Shown here: positions 8,062 through 16,670 of the stretch, piece after piece
How the letters are laid out: each line of letters opens with the position of its first letter
Numbering within the stretch: the stretch's first letter is position 1
NCBI GenBank assembly: GCA_017459865.1
Contig: JAFUCD010000024.1
Span: forward strand, 62,001 to 126,000
Length of the DNA stretch: 64,000 nt
DNA from: Oscillospiraceae bacterium
GTDB lineage: Bacteria > Bacillota_A > Clostridia > Oscillospirales > Oscillospiraceae
Reading direction: 5' to 3'
Program-made: the position numbers and the translations under genes
The notes under the pieces: model-generated
The model's database searches: none
What the model saw: only the letters and a program-made list of their open reading frames with translations
What the model was told of the DNA's origin: nothing

Positions 8062-8116
8062 AACAACACTATCGTGCGAGAGCCCCGCCCTCAGCGTCAT
8101 CTATAAAACGACTGAA

Positions 8117-8145
8117 AGCAGCCTTTAACGGCTGCTCATTTTTTT
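8117..8145 (+). terminator. Rho-independent terminator before adhesin gene
   Basis: A 7-bp stem (AGCAGCC 8117-8123, GGCTGCT 8130-8136) is followed by CA and seven T. It ends the accessory operon and separates it from the adhesin/T4SS operon starting at 8163. Confidence 0.85.
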
Positions 8146-8162
8146 GAAAAGGAGAGTAGTAC

Positions 8163-11100
8163 ATGAAAACAAAACCCGCAACCAGATGGCTGGCGCTACT
8201 GTTATGCGCCATTGCCCTGATCTCGATTTTCTCGCCCGCGGCGATTGCCGCCGAGCCGGAAGTGGAGCCAGAGGAGGACGCTGTGTCTCCTGCGCCGGAA
8301 TCGCCTGAGCCTTCGCCTGAAAAAGATACGTTCACCATTTCGCCCGTCGTAGCTGCCCTGAACGATGTTGCCATCGGCAGCATGGTCTGCTGGGAGGACA
8401 CGGATTATAACGCCATTGTGCGCGGTGAGCAATCCAGCGGAGCAACCGTTTTGAGCGTTCCGGCAGGAGAGAGCATTTATCTCCAGCGTGGAGGCTATGT
8501 GCGCTACGGCGACGGCTATGTCACGGACTATTACTCGGTGTGGATGGGTGAAGGCGCCCTTGCACATGAGGGAGACAAAAACTTCGCAAGCGCAGCGTTT
8601 TGTGCTTGCCCGTCCATGTCGGGACCGAACACCGGTCATTACAGCGGTGCGGCGGTTCAGCGGCTGAATGCGAATGAGGATACGCCTTATACCACGCTGA
8701 ATGTGTTCAAGGCCGTAATCCTCACGAGTCCGTTTGGTCCGCTCCCTGAATATCATCAGGATTTTTGGAGCGTCATCGATCCGAGCCTCGCTGCCTCCGA
8801 TACGATGTTTGCGACGGTTCATGCAATCCTCGGCTATCTCTATGATCCCGGCTCTCATGGCACGCCGTACAGATGGGACTCTGCCATGCAGTCCAAAATC
8901 CTTGGTTCCGGTGGTCTGCTGGAGCAGATCATCAACTGGGCGAATGCCAACCCCAACGCTACCAGCCAGGCGTATGTGTATCGGCTGAAGGGCTCTGACA
9001 ACGGCCTGCAGGATCTTGTCTGGATGCACGCTGTCCCGAAATTTCCGCTGTACCTCAAGAAGGTCTCCTCCAATCCTGCGCTTACGGACAATAACAGCAA
9101 GTACAGTCTAGGCGGCGCGGAGTACACCGTGTACAGTGATGCCAATTGCACCCAAAAGGTCGGCGTTCTGACGACTGGAGATAACGGCGTGTCGGATATC
9201 TTGAACGTCAAGGAAGGCAGCTATTACGCCAAAGAGACCAAAGCGCCGAAAGGCTTTGAGCTTAATTCTGAAGTTCTCGGACCTGTTGCGGTCAATGCCT
9301 CCAACACCCCCGGCGTGTTCAACGCGACGGATCATCCGACGCCGATCACCGGCAGCGGCAAGCTCCAGAAGCAGTCTGCCAATCCCGAAATCACAAGCGG
9401 CAACAGCTACTATTCCCTTGAGGGCGCGGAGTATACCGTATATGCCGATGATCAGCTCAAGAAGTCTGTTGCTGTCCTGAAAACGGACAAAAACGGCAAT
9501 TCCCAGACCGTTGAGCTTGATGCCGGTACCTACTATGTGAAGGAGACCAAAGCGCCTGCCGGATTTGAGGAGGATGAAACAGTCCATACGATGGTCGTAA
9601 AAGCAAATGAGACCGCGATCCTCAAGGTGCAGGATGTGTATGTCCCCGGTTATGCCTCGCTGAAGAAAGTCTCATCGGATGCCAAGATCACGAGCGGAAA
9701 TGAGAATTACTCCCTCGCCAATGCGACCTACGATGTGTTTTCGGACAAGGACTGCAAGACCAAGGTTGGTACGCTGACCACCAAGGGCGATGGTACATCC
9801 GAAACGCTCACGGTTCCTGCGGGAACCTACTACGCCAGAGAGAGCAAAGCGCCGAAGGGCTACAAGCTCAACAGCGAGGTTCTGTCTGTGACCGTCAAGC
9901 CCGGTGAAACCGGCGTGTTTCAGGCGAGCGACGCGCCGGAGACCGGCGATGTTACGCTTCTGAAAACCTCCGCTGTTGTGAACAGCGGCATTTCCCTTGC
10001 CGGTGCGGAGTACACCGTGTACAGCGACGCTGCCTGCAAAACCGCCGTTGGCAAGCTGACCACAGATCAGAGTGGTAAATCCAATTCTATCACGGTTCCT
10101 TACGGCAGCTATTACGCCAAGGAGAGCAAGGCACCTGCTGGGTATGAGCTGAATGCCGCCGTGATCGGCCCTGTCACCGTCAATGCGGAGAACAAGACTG
10201 GCACCTTCAAGACCGAGGACGTCCCGATTCCGACCATTGGTACTACCGCCGCTGTGGATGGCGCACAGGTGGCAAAGCCCGCAGGCAGCGTCAAGCTCAC
10301 GGACACGGTTCACTGCAAGAACCTCGTAGTCGGCACAACCTATCAGCTTCATGCGACCCTGATGGATAAGGCTACCGGCAAGGCAGTTCAGCTTGACGGC
10401 AAGGACATCACAGCAGATAAGGAATTCAAGGCTGCCAAATCGACCGAGGATATCGAGGTGGTGTTTGAGATTGCCGATGCATCCATTCTGGAGGGCAAGG
10501 TGACGGTCGTGTTTGAAGCGCTTTCCCGTGATGGCAGAGAGCTTGTGACCCATGCGGATCTGAAGGACGAGGGACAGACGATCTGGTGGCCGCACATCGG
10601 TACGACCGCGACGATTGACGGTGCTCACTCCGCCAAAGCGGACGGGCAGATTGATCTCGTGGATACCGTGCAGTATACCAGCCTGCAGCCCGGTAAGGAG
10701 TATACGCTCACAGGAACGCTGATGGACAAGTCCACCGGAGAGGCAATTCTCGACGCGGATGGAAACCCGATCACCGCGACGCAGACCTTTACACCCGAGA
10801 AGAAGGACGGCAGTGTGGAGATCACATTCCACATTGATGACGCAACGATCCTGCGCGGTAAAACCACGGTGGCGTTTGAGTCCGTTTCCTATCAGGGACG
10901 CGAGGTCGCCATTCATGCGGATATTACCGATGAGGATCAGACCGTGTACACGCCGGAAATCGGCACGACCGCCACGATCAACGGAGAGCATGAGGTCGTG
11001 AAGGATCATATGCTGACACTTGTGGATACAGTTTCGTACCGTGGCCTGGAGCCCGGAAGGGAGTATACGGTCTCCGGCACGCTGATGGATGCCAAGACCG

Positions 11101-11819
11101 GCGAGATCTTTAAACAGGGAGATCAGGAGATCACAGCGAGTGTAATCTTCATCCCCGAGACCTCCGAGGGCACGGTGGAACTGTCCTTTGAATTTGATTC
11201 CGCTCTGCTGACAAAGGATACCACGCTGGTCGCGTTCGAGTTTGTGTACGATGGAGACCGAGAGCTCGCCGTACATGCGGATTTGATGGATGAGGGACAA
11301 ACTGTGACCATCCGCGTCCCGACGATGCATACCACCGCGAAGGTGAATGGGGAAAAGGAGACGGTTGTCTCCAAAACCGTGAAGATCACGGATACAGTGA
11401 CGTTCACGAATCTGGTGGTCGGCAAGGAGTACACGCTCAAGGGCGTCCTCGTCGATCAGAAAACCGGAGAACCCTTCACGGTCAATGGTGAGGAGGTCGT
11501 GTCCGAGGTGAAATTCACGCCGGAAACGAAGGACGGCACGATTGACGTGACCTTCACCTTTGATGGCGCATCAATCAAGACGGATACGACCCTCGTCGTG
11601 TTTGAGGCAATGTACCGTGACGAGGAGCTCGTCATGACGCATGCGGATCTGGAGGATCAGGATCAGACCGTGACAATTCATACGCCTGACACGCCCAAGA
11701 CCGGTGACAAATCGAGAATCGGCATGTGGCTTGCCTGCGCCGGAGTCGCGCTCGGCGGCGTGATCGCCTGTGCGATCGTATATTGGAAGATCCGGAGAGG
11801 AGAAACGGAAGAAGAATAA
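8163..11819 (+). CDS. Sortase-anchored surface adhesin with thioester-like, SpaA and VaFE repeats
   Basis: This 1218-residue cell-wall protein has a signal peptide (residues 1-30, ending ...AIAAEP) and an acidic linker. An N-terminal domain holds a thioester-domain-like FCACPSMSGPNTGHY near residue 147 and a Gln-containing strand near 270. Four SpaA/Cna-B repeats follow (about 293-380, 397-490, 497-590, 595-690; each with GAEYTVYSD... and YYAKE(T/S)KAPKG). Then come four VaFE repeats (from about 692, 812, 933 and 1055; each with TT..(V/I)(D/N)G and (V/T)VAFE or VFEA). The end has TPKTGD (about 1178), a membrane helix and an RRGE tail, i.e. a sortase substrate. Isopeptide and thioester bonds should make a stiff tether that grips partner or host surfaces. 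It opens the T4SS operon; a class B sortase lies downstream. Confidence 0.9.
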   Translation: MKTKPATRWLALLLCAIALISIFSPAAIAAEPEVEPEEDAVSPAPESPEPSPEKDTFTISPVVAALNDVAIGSMVCWEDTDYNAIVRGEQSSGATVLSVPAGESIYLQRGGYVRYGDGYVTDYYSVWMGEGALAHEGDKNFASAAFCACPSMSGPNTGHYSGAAVQRLNANEDTPYTTLNVFKAVILTSPFGPLPEYHQDFWSVIDPSLAASDTMFATVHAILGYLYDPGSHGTPYRWDSAMQSKILGSGGLLEQIINWANANPNATSQAYVYRLKGSDNGLQDLVWMHAVPKFPLYLKKVSSNPALTDNNSKYSLGGAEYTVYSDANCTQKVGVLTTGDNGVSDILNVKEGSYYAKETKAPKGFELNSEVLGPVAVNASNTPGVFNATDHPTPITGSGKLQKQSANPEITSGNSYYSLEGAEYTVYADDQLKKSVAVLKTDKNGNSQTVELDAGTYYVKETKAPAGFEEDETVHTMVVKANETAILKVQDVYVPGYASLKKVSSDAKITSGNENYSLANATYDVFSDKDCKTKVGTLTTKGDGTSETLTVPAGTYYARESKAPKGYKLNSEVLSVTVKPGETGVFQASDAPETGDVTLLKTSAVVNSGISLAGAEYTVYSDAACKTAVGKLTTDQSGKSNSITVPYGSYYAKESKAPAGYELNAAVIGPVTVNAENKTGTFKTEDVPIPTIGTTAAVDGAQVAKPAGSVKLTDTVHCKNLVVGTTYQLHATLMDKATGKAVQLDGKDITADKEFKAAKSTEDIEVVFEIADASILEGKVTVVFEALSRDGRELVTHADLKDEGQTIWWPHIGTTATIDGAHSAKADGQIDLVDTVQYTSLQPGKEYTLTGTLMDKSTGEAILDADGNPITATQTFTPEKKDGSVEITFHIDDATILRGKTTVAFESVSYQGREVAIHADITDEDQTVYTPEIGTTATINGEHEVVKDHMLTLVDTVSYRGLEPGREYTVSGTLMDAKTGEIFKQGDQEITASVIFIPETSEGTVELSFEFDSALLTKDTTLVAFEFVYDGDRELAVHADLMDEGQTVTIRVPTMHTTAKVNGEKETVVSKTVKITDTVTFTNLVVGKEYTLKGVLVDQKTGEPFTVNGEEVVSEVKFTPETKDGTIDVTFTFDGASIKTDTTLVVFEAMYRDEELVMTHADLEDQDQTVTIHTPDTPKTGDKSRIGMWLACAGVALGGVIACAIVYWKIRRGETEEE

Positions 11820-11849
11820 GTATGCTCGGCAGATTGGGAGGTGATTGCT

Positions 11850-12182
11850 ATGAGCATGAAAAAGAAGCGGATTTGGACCATCGCCGTCCTCGCGCTTTCG
11901 CTGTCGATGCTTCTGAGCATCAGTGCGTTTGCGGCAGGAGATGTCTCCGGAGCCATTCAGTCTACCTGGGTGGCGGCGAAGGCACAGGTGCAGTCGGTGG
12001 TCGATAACGTCGTGTTTCCTGTGGTGGATATGATTCTTGCCATTCTCTTCTTCGTGAAGGTGGGAACGTCCTATTTCGACTACCGGAAGCACGGCCAGTT
12101 CGAGTTTGCGGCACCGTGCATTCTGTTCGGGTGCCTGATCTTCACGCTGACCGCACCGCTGTATATCTGGACCATCATCTGA
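11850..12182 (+). CDS. DUF3852 conjugation membrane protein
   Basis: The 110-residue product has a basic start (MSMKKKRIW), a signal-like helix (residues 8-29, ending SAFAAGD) and two further hydrophobic segments (about 48-68 and 88-110) around the FDYRKHGQFEF loop. This is the layout of DUF3852, a small T4SS membrane component in clostridial elements similar in size to VirB2/TrbC pilin-like proteins. ATG 11850 sits 8 bases after GGGAGG; GTG 11841 and ATG 11856 are alternatives. It is placed between the adhesin and the VirB6-like gene, as expected for a channel or pilin-like subunit. Confidence 0.8.
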   Translation: MSMKKKRIWTIAVLALSLSMLLSISAFAAGDVSGAIQSTWVAAKAQVQSVVDNVVFPVVDMILAILFFVKVGTSYFDYRKHGQFEFAAPCILFGCLIFTLTAPLYIWTII

Positions 12183-12189
12183 GGCATCA

Positions 12190-12215
12190 GGCGGGGCATC
12201 TTCGGATGCTCCGCC
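12190..12215 (+). other. UUCG-capped intercistronic hairpin
   Basis: A perfect 11-bp GC-rich stem (12190-12200 with 12205-12215, one G-U) is closed by a TTCG tetraloop and has no T-run. It lies in the 58-base gap between the DUF3852 and VirB6-like genes and probably stabilises or sets a processing point in the T4SS mRNA rather than ending it. Confidence 0.7.
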
Positions 12216-12240
12216 ATATCTGATCTGGAGGTGAAACGCA

Positions 12241-13170
12241 ATGTTTGATTGGTTGGGAGACATCTTTTCCGCTATCGGCGATGCGATCGGTGAGACGATC
12301 GTCGGGCTGGGGAGAGAGCTTTCCAACACGATATTTGATGCGCTTCTGCACTGGTGGTACGAAATCATTTTCGGAGCGGTGGCAGATTTCTTCGAGCAGA
12401 TGGGGAATATGGGCGCAGACATCTTTGACCTCGCGTGGGTGGAGGCGGTTGTCCGCCTGTTTACGCTCTTTGGCTGGTCGCTGTTTGCCGCAGGTGTGGT
12501 GGTTGCGGTGTTCGATCTGGCGGTGGAATACCAAACCGGCCGCGCCAGCATTAAGACCACGGCGCTCAACATCTTCAAGGGCTTTTTTGCCTGCAGCCTG
12601 ATCGGGAAGGTGCCGATTGAGCTCTATAAGTTCTGCATTTCTCTGCAAAACACGTTTTCTCATGACCTTGCCGTACTTGTGGCGGATGAGCAAACTGCGT
12701 CCCTGGCGGAGCGAAGCCTGTCCGTGCTGACGCATTCCTTCACCATAGACGGACAGATGGAGCTGGGACTCATGAATCTGCTCTGCCTGATCGCGTTTGC
12801 CTACTGCGTGGTAAAGATCTTCTTTCAGAACATTCGGCGCGGTGGCATCCTTCTGGTGCAGATCTCGGTCGGCGCGCTGTATATGTTCAGTGTGCCGCGC
12901 GGATATTCAGACGGCTTTACACAGTGGATCAAGCAGGTCATTGCAATCTGCCTCACGGCGTTTATGCAGACGACACTGCTTTATCTCGGCCTGCTGACGT
13001 TCCCGGATCATATGCTTCTTGGGCTCGGCATCATGCTGGCGGCAAATGAAGTGCCTCGCATAGCCCAGCAGTTCGGTCTGGATTCCTCTGTCCGCTTTAA
13101 CATGATGAATGTGGTACACGCCACCAGTACTGCGGTGAATCTCACCCGCGTGCTGTCTCACGCGAGATAA
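12241..13170 (+). CDS. TrbL/VirB6-like polytopic conjugation protein
   Basis: The 309-residue protein has an amphipathic start and about six hydrophobic segments (near residues 75-95, 110-130, 178-200, 205-222, 230-250 and 255-275), as in VirB6/TrbL inner-membrane channel proteins of Gram-positive T4SS. The soluble end (EVPRIAQQFGLDSS) resembles the conserved tail of this family in clostridial elements. GGAGG lies 7 bases before ATG 12241. It precedes PrgI and VirB4, the standard order for the translocation channel. The precise family name is less certain than the role. Confidence 0.8.
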   Translation: MFDWLGDIFSAIGDAIGETIVGLGRELSNTIFDALLHWWYEIIFGAVADFFEQMGNMGADIFDLAWVEAVVRLFTLFGWSLFAAGVVVAVFDLAVEYQTGRASIKTTALNIFKGFFACSLIGKVPIELYKFCISLQNTFSHDLAVLVADEQTASLAERSLSVLTHSFTIDGQMELGLMNLLCLIAFAYCVVKIFFQNIRRGGILLVQISVGALYMFSVPRGYSDGFTQWIKQVIAICLTAFMQTTLLYLGLLTFPDHMLLGLGIMLAANEVPRIAQQFGLDSSVRFNMMNVVHATSTAVNLTRVLSHAR

Positions 13171-13180
13171 GGAGGGCACG

Positions 13181-13444
13181 ATGACAACCAGATATCTTTA
13201 CCCGCAGAATCTGAAAGCAAAGGCGAATCTTTGGCTTTGGAGTTTGCGGGATTTTGCGATTCTCGCAATCGCGGCGCTGCTGTCCATTGTGATGCTTGTG
13301 GAGCTGCATTGGCTCATTCCGGCTGCGGCAACGCTGTGCTATGGGTTTCTGACCATCCGTATGGAGGACACTACCATTCTGGATTTCCTCCGATATGCGG
13401 TACGGTATTTCATCACAACGCAGCAATATTTTGAGTGGAGGTAA
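13181..13444 (+). CDS. PrgI-family (VirB3-like) membrane protein
   Basis: This 87-residue protein has the PrgI layout: a short basic lead (YPQNLKAKANLWLW), two adjoining membrane helices (about residues 25-42 and 46-60) and a cytoplasmic tail (DFLRYAVRYFITTQQYFEWR). PrgI proteins pair with VirB4 ATPases in Gram-positive T4SS, equivalent to VirB3. It starts 8 bases after AGGAGG and overlaps the next gene's alternative start; the VirB4 gene is three genes downstream. Confidence 0.85.
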   Translation: MTTRYLYPQNLKAKANLWLWSLRDFAILAIAALLSIVMLVELHWLIPAAATLCYGFLTIRMEDTTILDFLRYAVRYFITTQQYFEWR

Positions 13445-13449
13445 CTGGC

Positions 13450-14046
13450 ATGAAAAAGAAACGAAAGAAACGAAGGGGGAGATCTGTGCAGGATCTGATC
13501 GGGATCAAGGGATTTACGAACTACGGACTTGAGACGGAAAAGGGGGAGCTGATCTTCTTCTTGGTGTCTCCCACGAACATCTCCGTACTCTCGTCTGCCA
13601 ACATTGAGATCAAGATTCGTCATCTGATGATGGTGCTCTCTGCTATACCGGATCTGGAGATTACCTGCACGGACTCAAGCGAGTGCTTTGATGACAACAA
13701 AGCCTATCTCAAAGCGCGGACGGCGTCGGAGAGCAATCCGAAGATTCGTTCGCTCCTGGAGCAGGACATGGCATTCCTGAACGGAAAGCAGATCGAAATG
13801 GCGACGGCGCGTCAGTTCCTGTTTCTCGCTCGCCTGAAGGGGCAGAAGGAGAAACAGGTATTTGACGCGGCAAACCGTGTGGAGAAAACAATCTCGGAGC
13901 AGGGGTTTGAAGTGCGGCGGTTGGAGAAAGCGGAGATCAAGCGCTTTCTGGCGCTGTACTTTGAGGCGTCTATGTACGGCGAGCAGATGCCGGATGTGGA
14001 TGGCGCTCAGTATATTGAGGGGTATGCCGATGCGACGAAGAACTAA
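13450..14046 (+). CDS. Conserved T4SS-operon protein of unknown role (198 aa)
   Basis: The protein begins with a very basic stretch (MKKKRKKRRGRS) and then a mixed alpha/beta domain (GIKGFTNYGLET, GELIFFLVSPTNISVLS, IRHLMMVLSAIPDLEI). This resembles the N-terminal, non-ATPase part of VirB4/TraC-like proteins. The end has two amphipathic helices with RLEKAEIKRFLALYFEASMYG. No signal peptide. ATG 13450 has GGAGG 8 bases upstream; GTG 13435 is an alternative. It overlaps the sortase gene by 17 bases. Position between PrgI and VirB4 suggests a channel-assembly role on the cytoplasmic face. Confidence 0.65.
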   Translation: MKKKRKKRRGRSVQDLIGIKGFTNYGLETEKGELIFFLVSPTNISVLSSANIEIKIRHLMMVLSAIPDLEITCTDSSECFDDNKAYLKARTASESNPKIRSLLEQDMAFLNGKQIEMATARQFLFLARLKGQKEKQVFDAANRVEKTISEQGFEVRRLEKAEIKRFLALYFEASMYGEQMPDVDGAQYIEGYADATKN

Positions 14047-14821
14047 GATCGTGATCGCAGTTCTCTCTCTTCTGCTGGTGGCGGCGACCTGCTTCTCGAT
14101 TCGGGAGGCTTGGAAAGAGGCTGCACAGCGAAAGAAGGAGCAGGAGACCTTTCAGACGCTGGATCAGGAGAGTGCGCTCCCGGCTGAGAAGACGGAGACG
14201 GATGCGGATAAACCCAAGAGCGGTGCATCCGAAGTTGTGTGCCATGATATCGTACACCTGTGTGCATCCAATCCGGACTGCATCGGATGGCTCAGTATTC
14301 CGGATACCTGTATCAGTTATCCGGTCATGCTTACACCGGACGAGCCGCAGCGGTATCTGCATCGGGATTTTTACGGCAGCTACAGCTACGCCGGTGTGCC
14401 GTTTCTGGACTATCACTGCACGACCGAGAACCATAACCTGATCATCTACGGACACAACATGCGCGACGGTTCCATGTTCGGCGGCCTGAAAGCCTATCTT
14501 GACCGCCGCTATCTGACAGCACACCAAAAGCTCTATTTCGAGACTTCATCCGGGATGCGAACCTTCAAGGTGTTTGCGGTTGCGCAGCTGAACAAAACGG
14601 ACGCATGGTACAGCTTCCTGTGCCCAGCCACCGCAGAGGTATATGATACCGGCATTCAAACGCTGCTGAGCAAGGCTGCGCTGTGGACGGGGCAGCAGCC
14701 CCGATTGGGTGACCGAATCCTGACGCTCTCCACCTGCGCGGAGCATGATCAGCGGCTCATCGTGGCAGCAGTTGAGGAACGGCAGGAGTTCCTGTCTCCC
14801 TATATCTCCATCATTTCATGA
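14030..14821 (+). CDS. srtB: Class B sortase
   Basis: The 263-residue transpeptidase has an N-terminal membrane helix (about residues 7-24), a charged linker, then the sortase barrel with catalytic His142 (YGHN), Cys236 (LSTC) and Arg242. The class B call rests on the DCIGWLSIPDTCISYPV opening and the YLHRDFYGSYSYAGVPFLDY strand. It would cut the sorting signal of the adhesin encoded at 8163 (TPKTG) and attach it to peptidoglycan. Having the sortase inside the T4SS operon, overlapping its neighbour, points to co-assembly of adhesin and channel. Confidence 0.9.
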   Translation: MRRRTKIVIAVLSLLLVAATCFSIREAWKEAAQRKKEQETFQTLDQESALPAEKTETDADKPKSGASEVVCHDIVHLCASNPDCIGWLSIPDTCISYPVMLTPDEPQRYLHRDFYGSYSYAGVPFLDYHCTTENHNLIIYGHNMRDGSMFGGLKAYLDRRYLTAHQKLYFETSSGMRTFKVFAVAQLNKTDAWYSFLCPATAEVYDTGIQTLLSKAALWTGQQPRLGDRILTLSTCAEHDQRLIVAAVEERQEFLSPYISIIS

Positions 14822-14840
14822 ATTGGAAAGGAGGAAACCG

Positions 14841-16670
14841 ATGAAACGAAAGAAAAAGTCTCTGACGCCGGAGCAGATGGAAGAAATCCGGACCAAGGAT
14901 TTCTTCGACTGCATCCTGCCGGGGACAATCAAGTTCCTGACGGATCACTACATTGTCGGGGACAACTATTGCTCCGTGTGGGCGGTGCGGGAGTATCCGC
15001 CCAGCACAGAGGAACAGGCGATTCTGTCACAGCTTGCGGACCACAGCGGCGTGACATTACATATCTACTCCCGCCCGGTCGAGAGCATGGAGCAGCGTAA
15101 GATTGTCCAGAACGCGACACGGCGCAACCGACTCCAGTCCGGCAGCAACGATGTGAATGAAACCATTGAGGCGGAGGGAAATCTGCAGGATGTGGTGGAG
15201 CTGCTGGCAAACCTGCGTAAGAACCGGGAACCGCTGCTGCACTGCGCGGTGTATATCGAGCTGAGAGCGAAGAGCCTGGAAGCGCTGAGAGCGCTTCAGA
15301 GCGATATCTCCATGGAACTGACGCGCTCCAAGATTGAGATAGAGCGGCTGACGCTCCGTCAGCAGGCAGGGTTCCTCTCTGTTCTGCCGGTAGGCGCAAA
15401 TCAGTTTGGAACGCAGTATGAGCGCGTCCTCCCGGCCAGCGCGGTTGCAAATCTCTATCCGCTGAACTTTTCCGGCAAGACGGACCCGCAGGGACTGTAT
15501 GTCGGGCGAGACAAGTTCGGCACCAATATCCTCGTCGATTTTGATCGGCGATCTGAGGATAAGACTACGTCCAATATTCTGATCCTCGGCAACTCCGGGC
15601 AGGGCAAGAGTCATCTGCTCAAGCTGATCCTCACGAACATCCGGGAGTCCGGAAAGCAGATCATCTGCCTCGATCCGGAGGCGGAATATGAAGAACTCTG
15701 CATGGCGCTCGGCGGGTGCTATATCGACTTCCTCTCCGGGGAGTATACGATCAATCCGCTGGAACCGAAGGCGTGGACGGACGGTAGCGGGGAGGTGGAC
15801 GCAACTACACCGGAGCCGTTTCGCCGTGTCACGCGGCTGAGCCAGCACATTGCGTTCCTCAAGGACTTTTTCCGCAGCTACAAGGACTTCGATGACAGTC
15901 AGATTGATACCATTGAGATCCTTCTGGCAAAGCTCTATGCCCGCTTCGGCATTACCGACTCCACGGACTATAGCGTGATGCGTCCGCGTGACTTTCCGAT
16001 CATGGAGGATTTGTACAAGCTCTGCGAGGAGGAGTACATGACCTATGATAAGCAGCGCAAATACCTCTACACTGAGGAAACGCTGCAGGCGGTTTGTCTT
16101 GGAATTCACTCGATGTGCATCGGTGCGGAGAGCCGGTATTTTAATGGCTACACCAATGTCACGGACTCGCAGTTTCTCGTCTTTGGCGTGAAAGGACTGA
16201 TGGATACGAACAAGCGGCTTAAGGATGCGATGCTGTTTAACATCCTCTCGTTTATGAGCAACCAGCTGCTCGGACAGGGAAACACCGCAGCGTCCATCGA
16301 CGAGCTGTATCTCTTCCTCACGAACATGACGGCAATCGAATACATCCGTAATGCGATGAAGCGCGTACGAAAGAAAGAATCCTCCATCATTCTGGCAAGT
16401 CAGAATCTGGAGGATTTTTTGATTCCCACCATTCGTGAATTCACAAAGCCGCTGTTCAGCATCCCCACGCATCAGTTCCTGTTTCATCCGGGACAAATCA
16501 ACCCAAGAGAGTATATGGATGCACTTCAGGTAGAGGGGAGCGAGTATGAGCTGATTAAGTATCCGGAGCGCGGCACCTGCCTCTACCGCTGCGGCAACGA
16601 ACGGTATCTGCTTCAGGTAATCGCGCCGGACTACAAGGCGGAGCTGTTCGGTAAGGCGGGAGGCCGCTGA
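14841..16670 (+). CDS. VirB4/TraE-type T4SS ATPase
   Basis: This 609-residue cytoplasmic ATPase powers the conjugation channel. The N-terminal domain (about 1-230) leads to Walker A GNSGQGKS (250-257) and Walker B SIDELYLFL with Asp487-Glu488. A conserved ASQNLEDF motif follows at about residue 525. Length matches the compact VirB4 of Gram-positive elements. AAAGGAGG lies 7 bases before ATG 14841. It shares one base with the next gene's start (TGATG), so the CHAP protein is co-translated. Confidence 0.93.
   Translation: MKRKKKSLTPEQMEEIRTKDFFDCILPGTIKFLTDHYIVGDNYCSVWAVREYPPSTEEQAILSQLADHSGVTLHIYSRPVESMEQRKIVQNATRRNRLQSGSNDVNETIEAEGNLQDVVELLANLRKNREPLLHCAVYIELRAKSLEALRALQSDISMELTRSKIEIERLTLRQQAGFLSVLPVGANQFGTQYERVLPASAVANLYPLNFSGKTDPQGLYVGRDKFGTNILVDFDRRSEDKTTSNILILGNSGQGKSHLLKLILTNIRESGKQIICLDPEAEYEELCMALGGCYIDFLSGEYTINPLEPKAWTDGSGEVDATTPEPFRRVTRLSQHIAFLKDFFRSYKDFDDSQIDTIEILLAKLYARFGITDSTDYSVMRPRDFPIMEDLYKLCEEEYMTYDKQRKYLYTEETLQAVCLGIHSMCIGAESRYFNGYTNVTDSQFLVFGVKGLMDTNKRLKDAMLFNILSFMSNQLLGQGNTAASIDELYLFLTNMTAIEYIRNAMKRVRKKESSIILASQNLEDFLIPTIREFTKPLFSIPTHQFLFHPGQINPREYMDALQVEGSEYELIKYPERGTCLYRCGNERYLLQVIAPDYKAELFGKAGGR

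Noticed and set aside
8058..8147. 29-codon frame starting at the YodL gene stop
   Set aside because: It runs through the terminator stem and T-run; its sequence is low-complexity and has no ribosome site.
9672..11330. Long antisense open frame opposite the adhesin repeats
   Set aside because: It follows the codon bias of the sense gene; no ribosome site or recognisable domain, and repeats explain the lack of stops.
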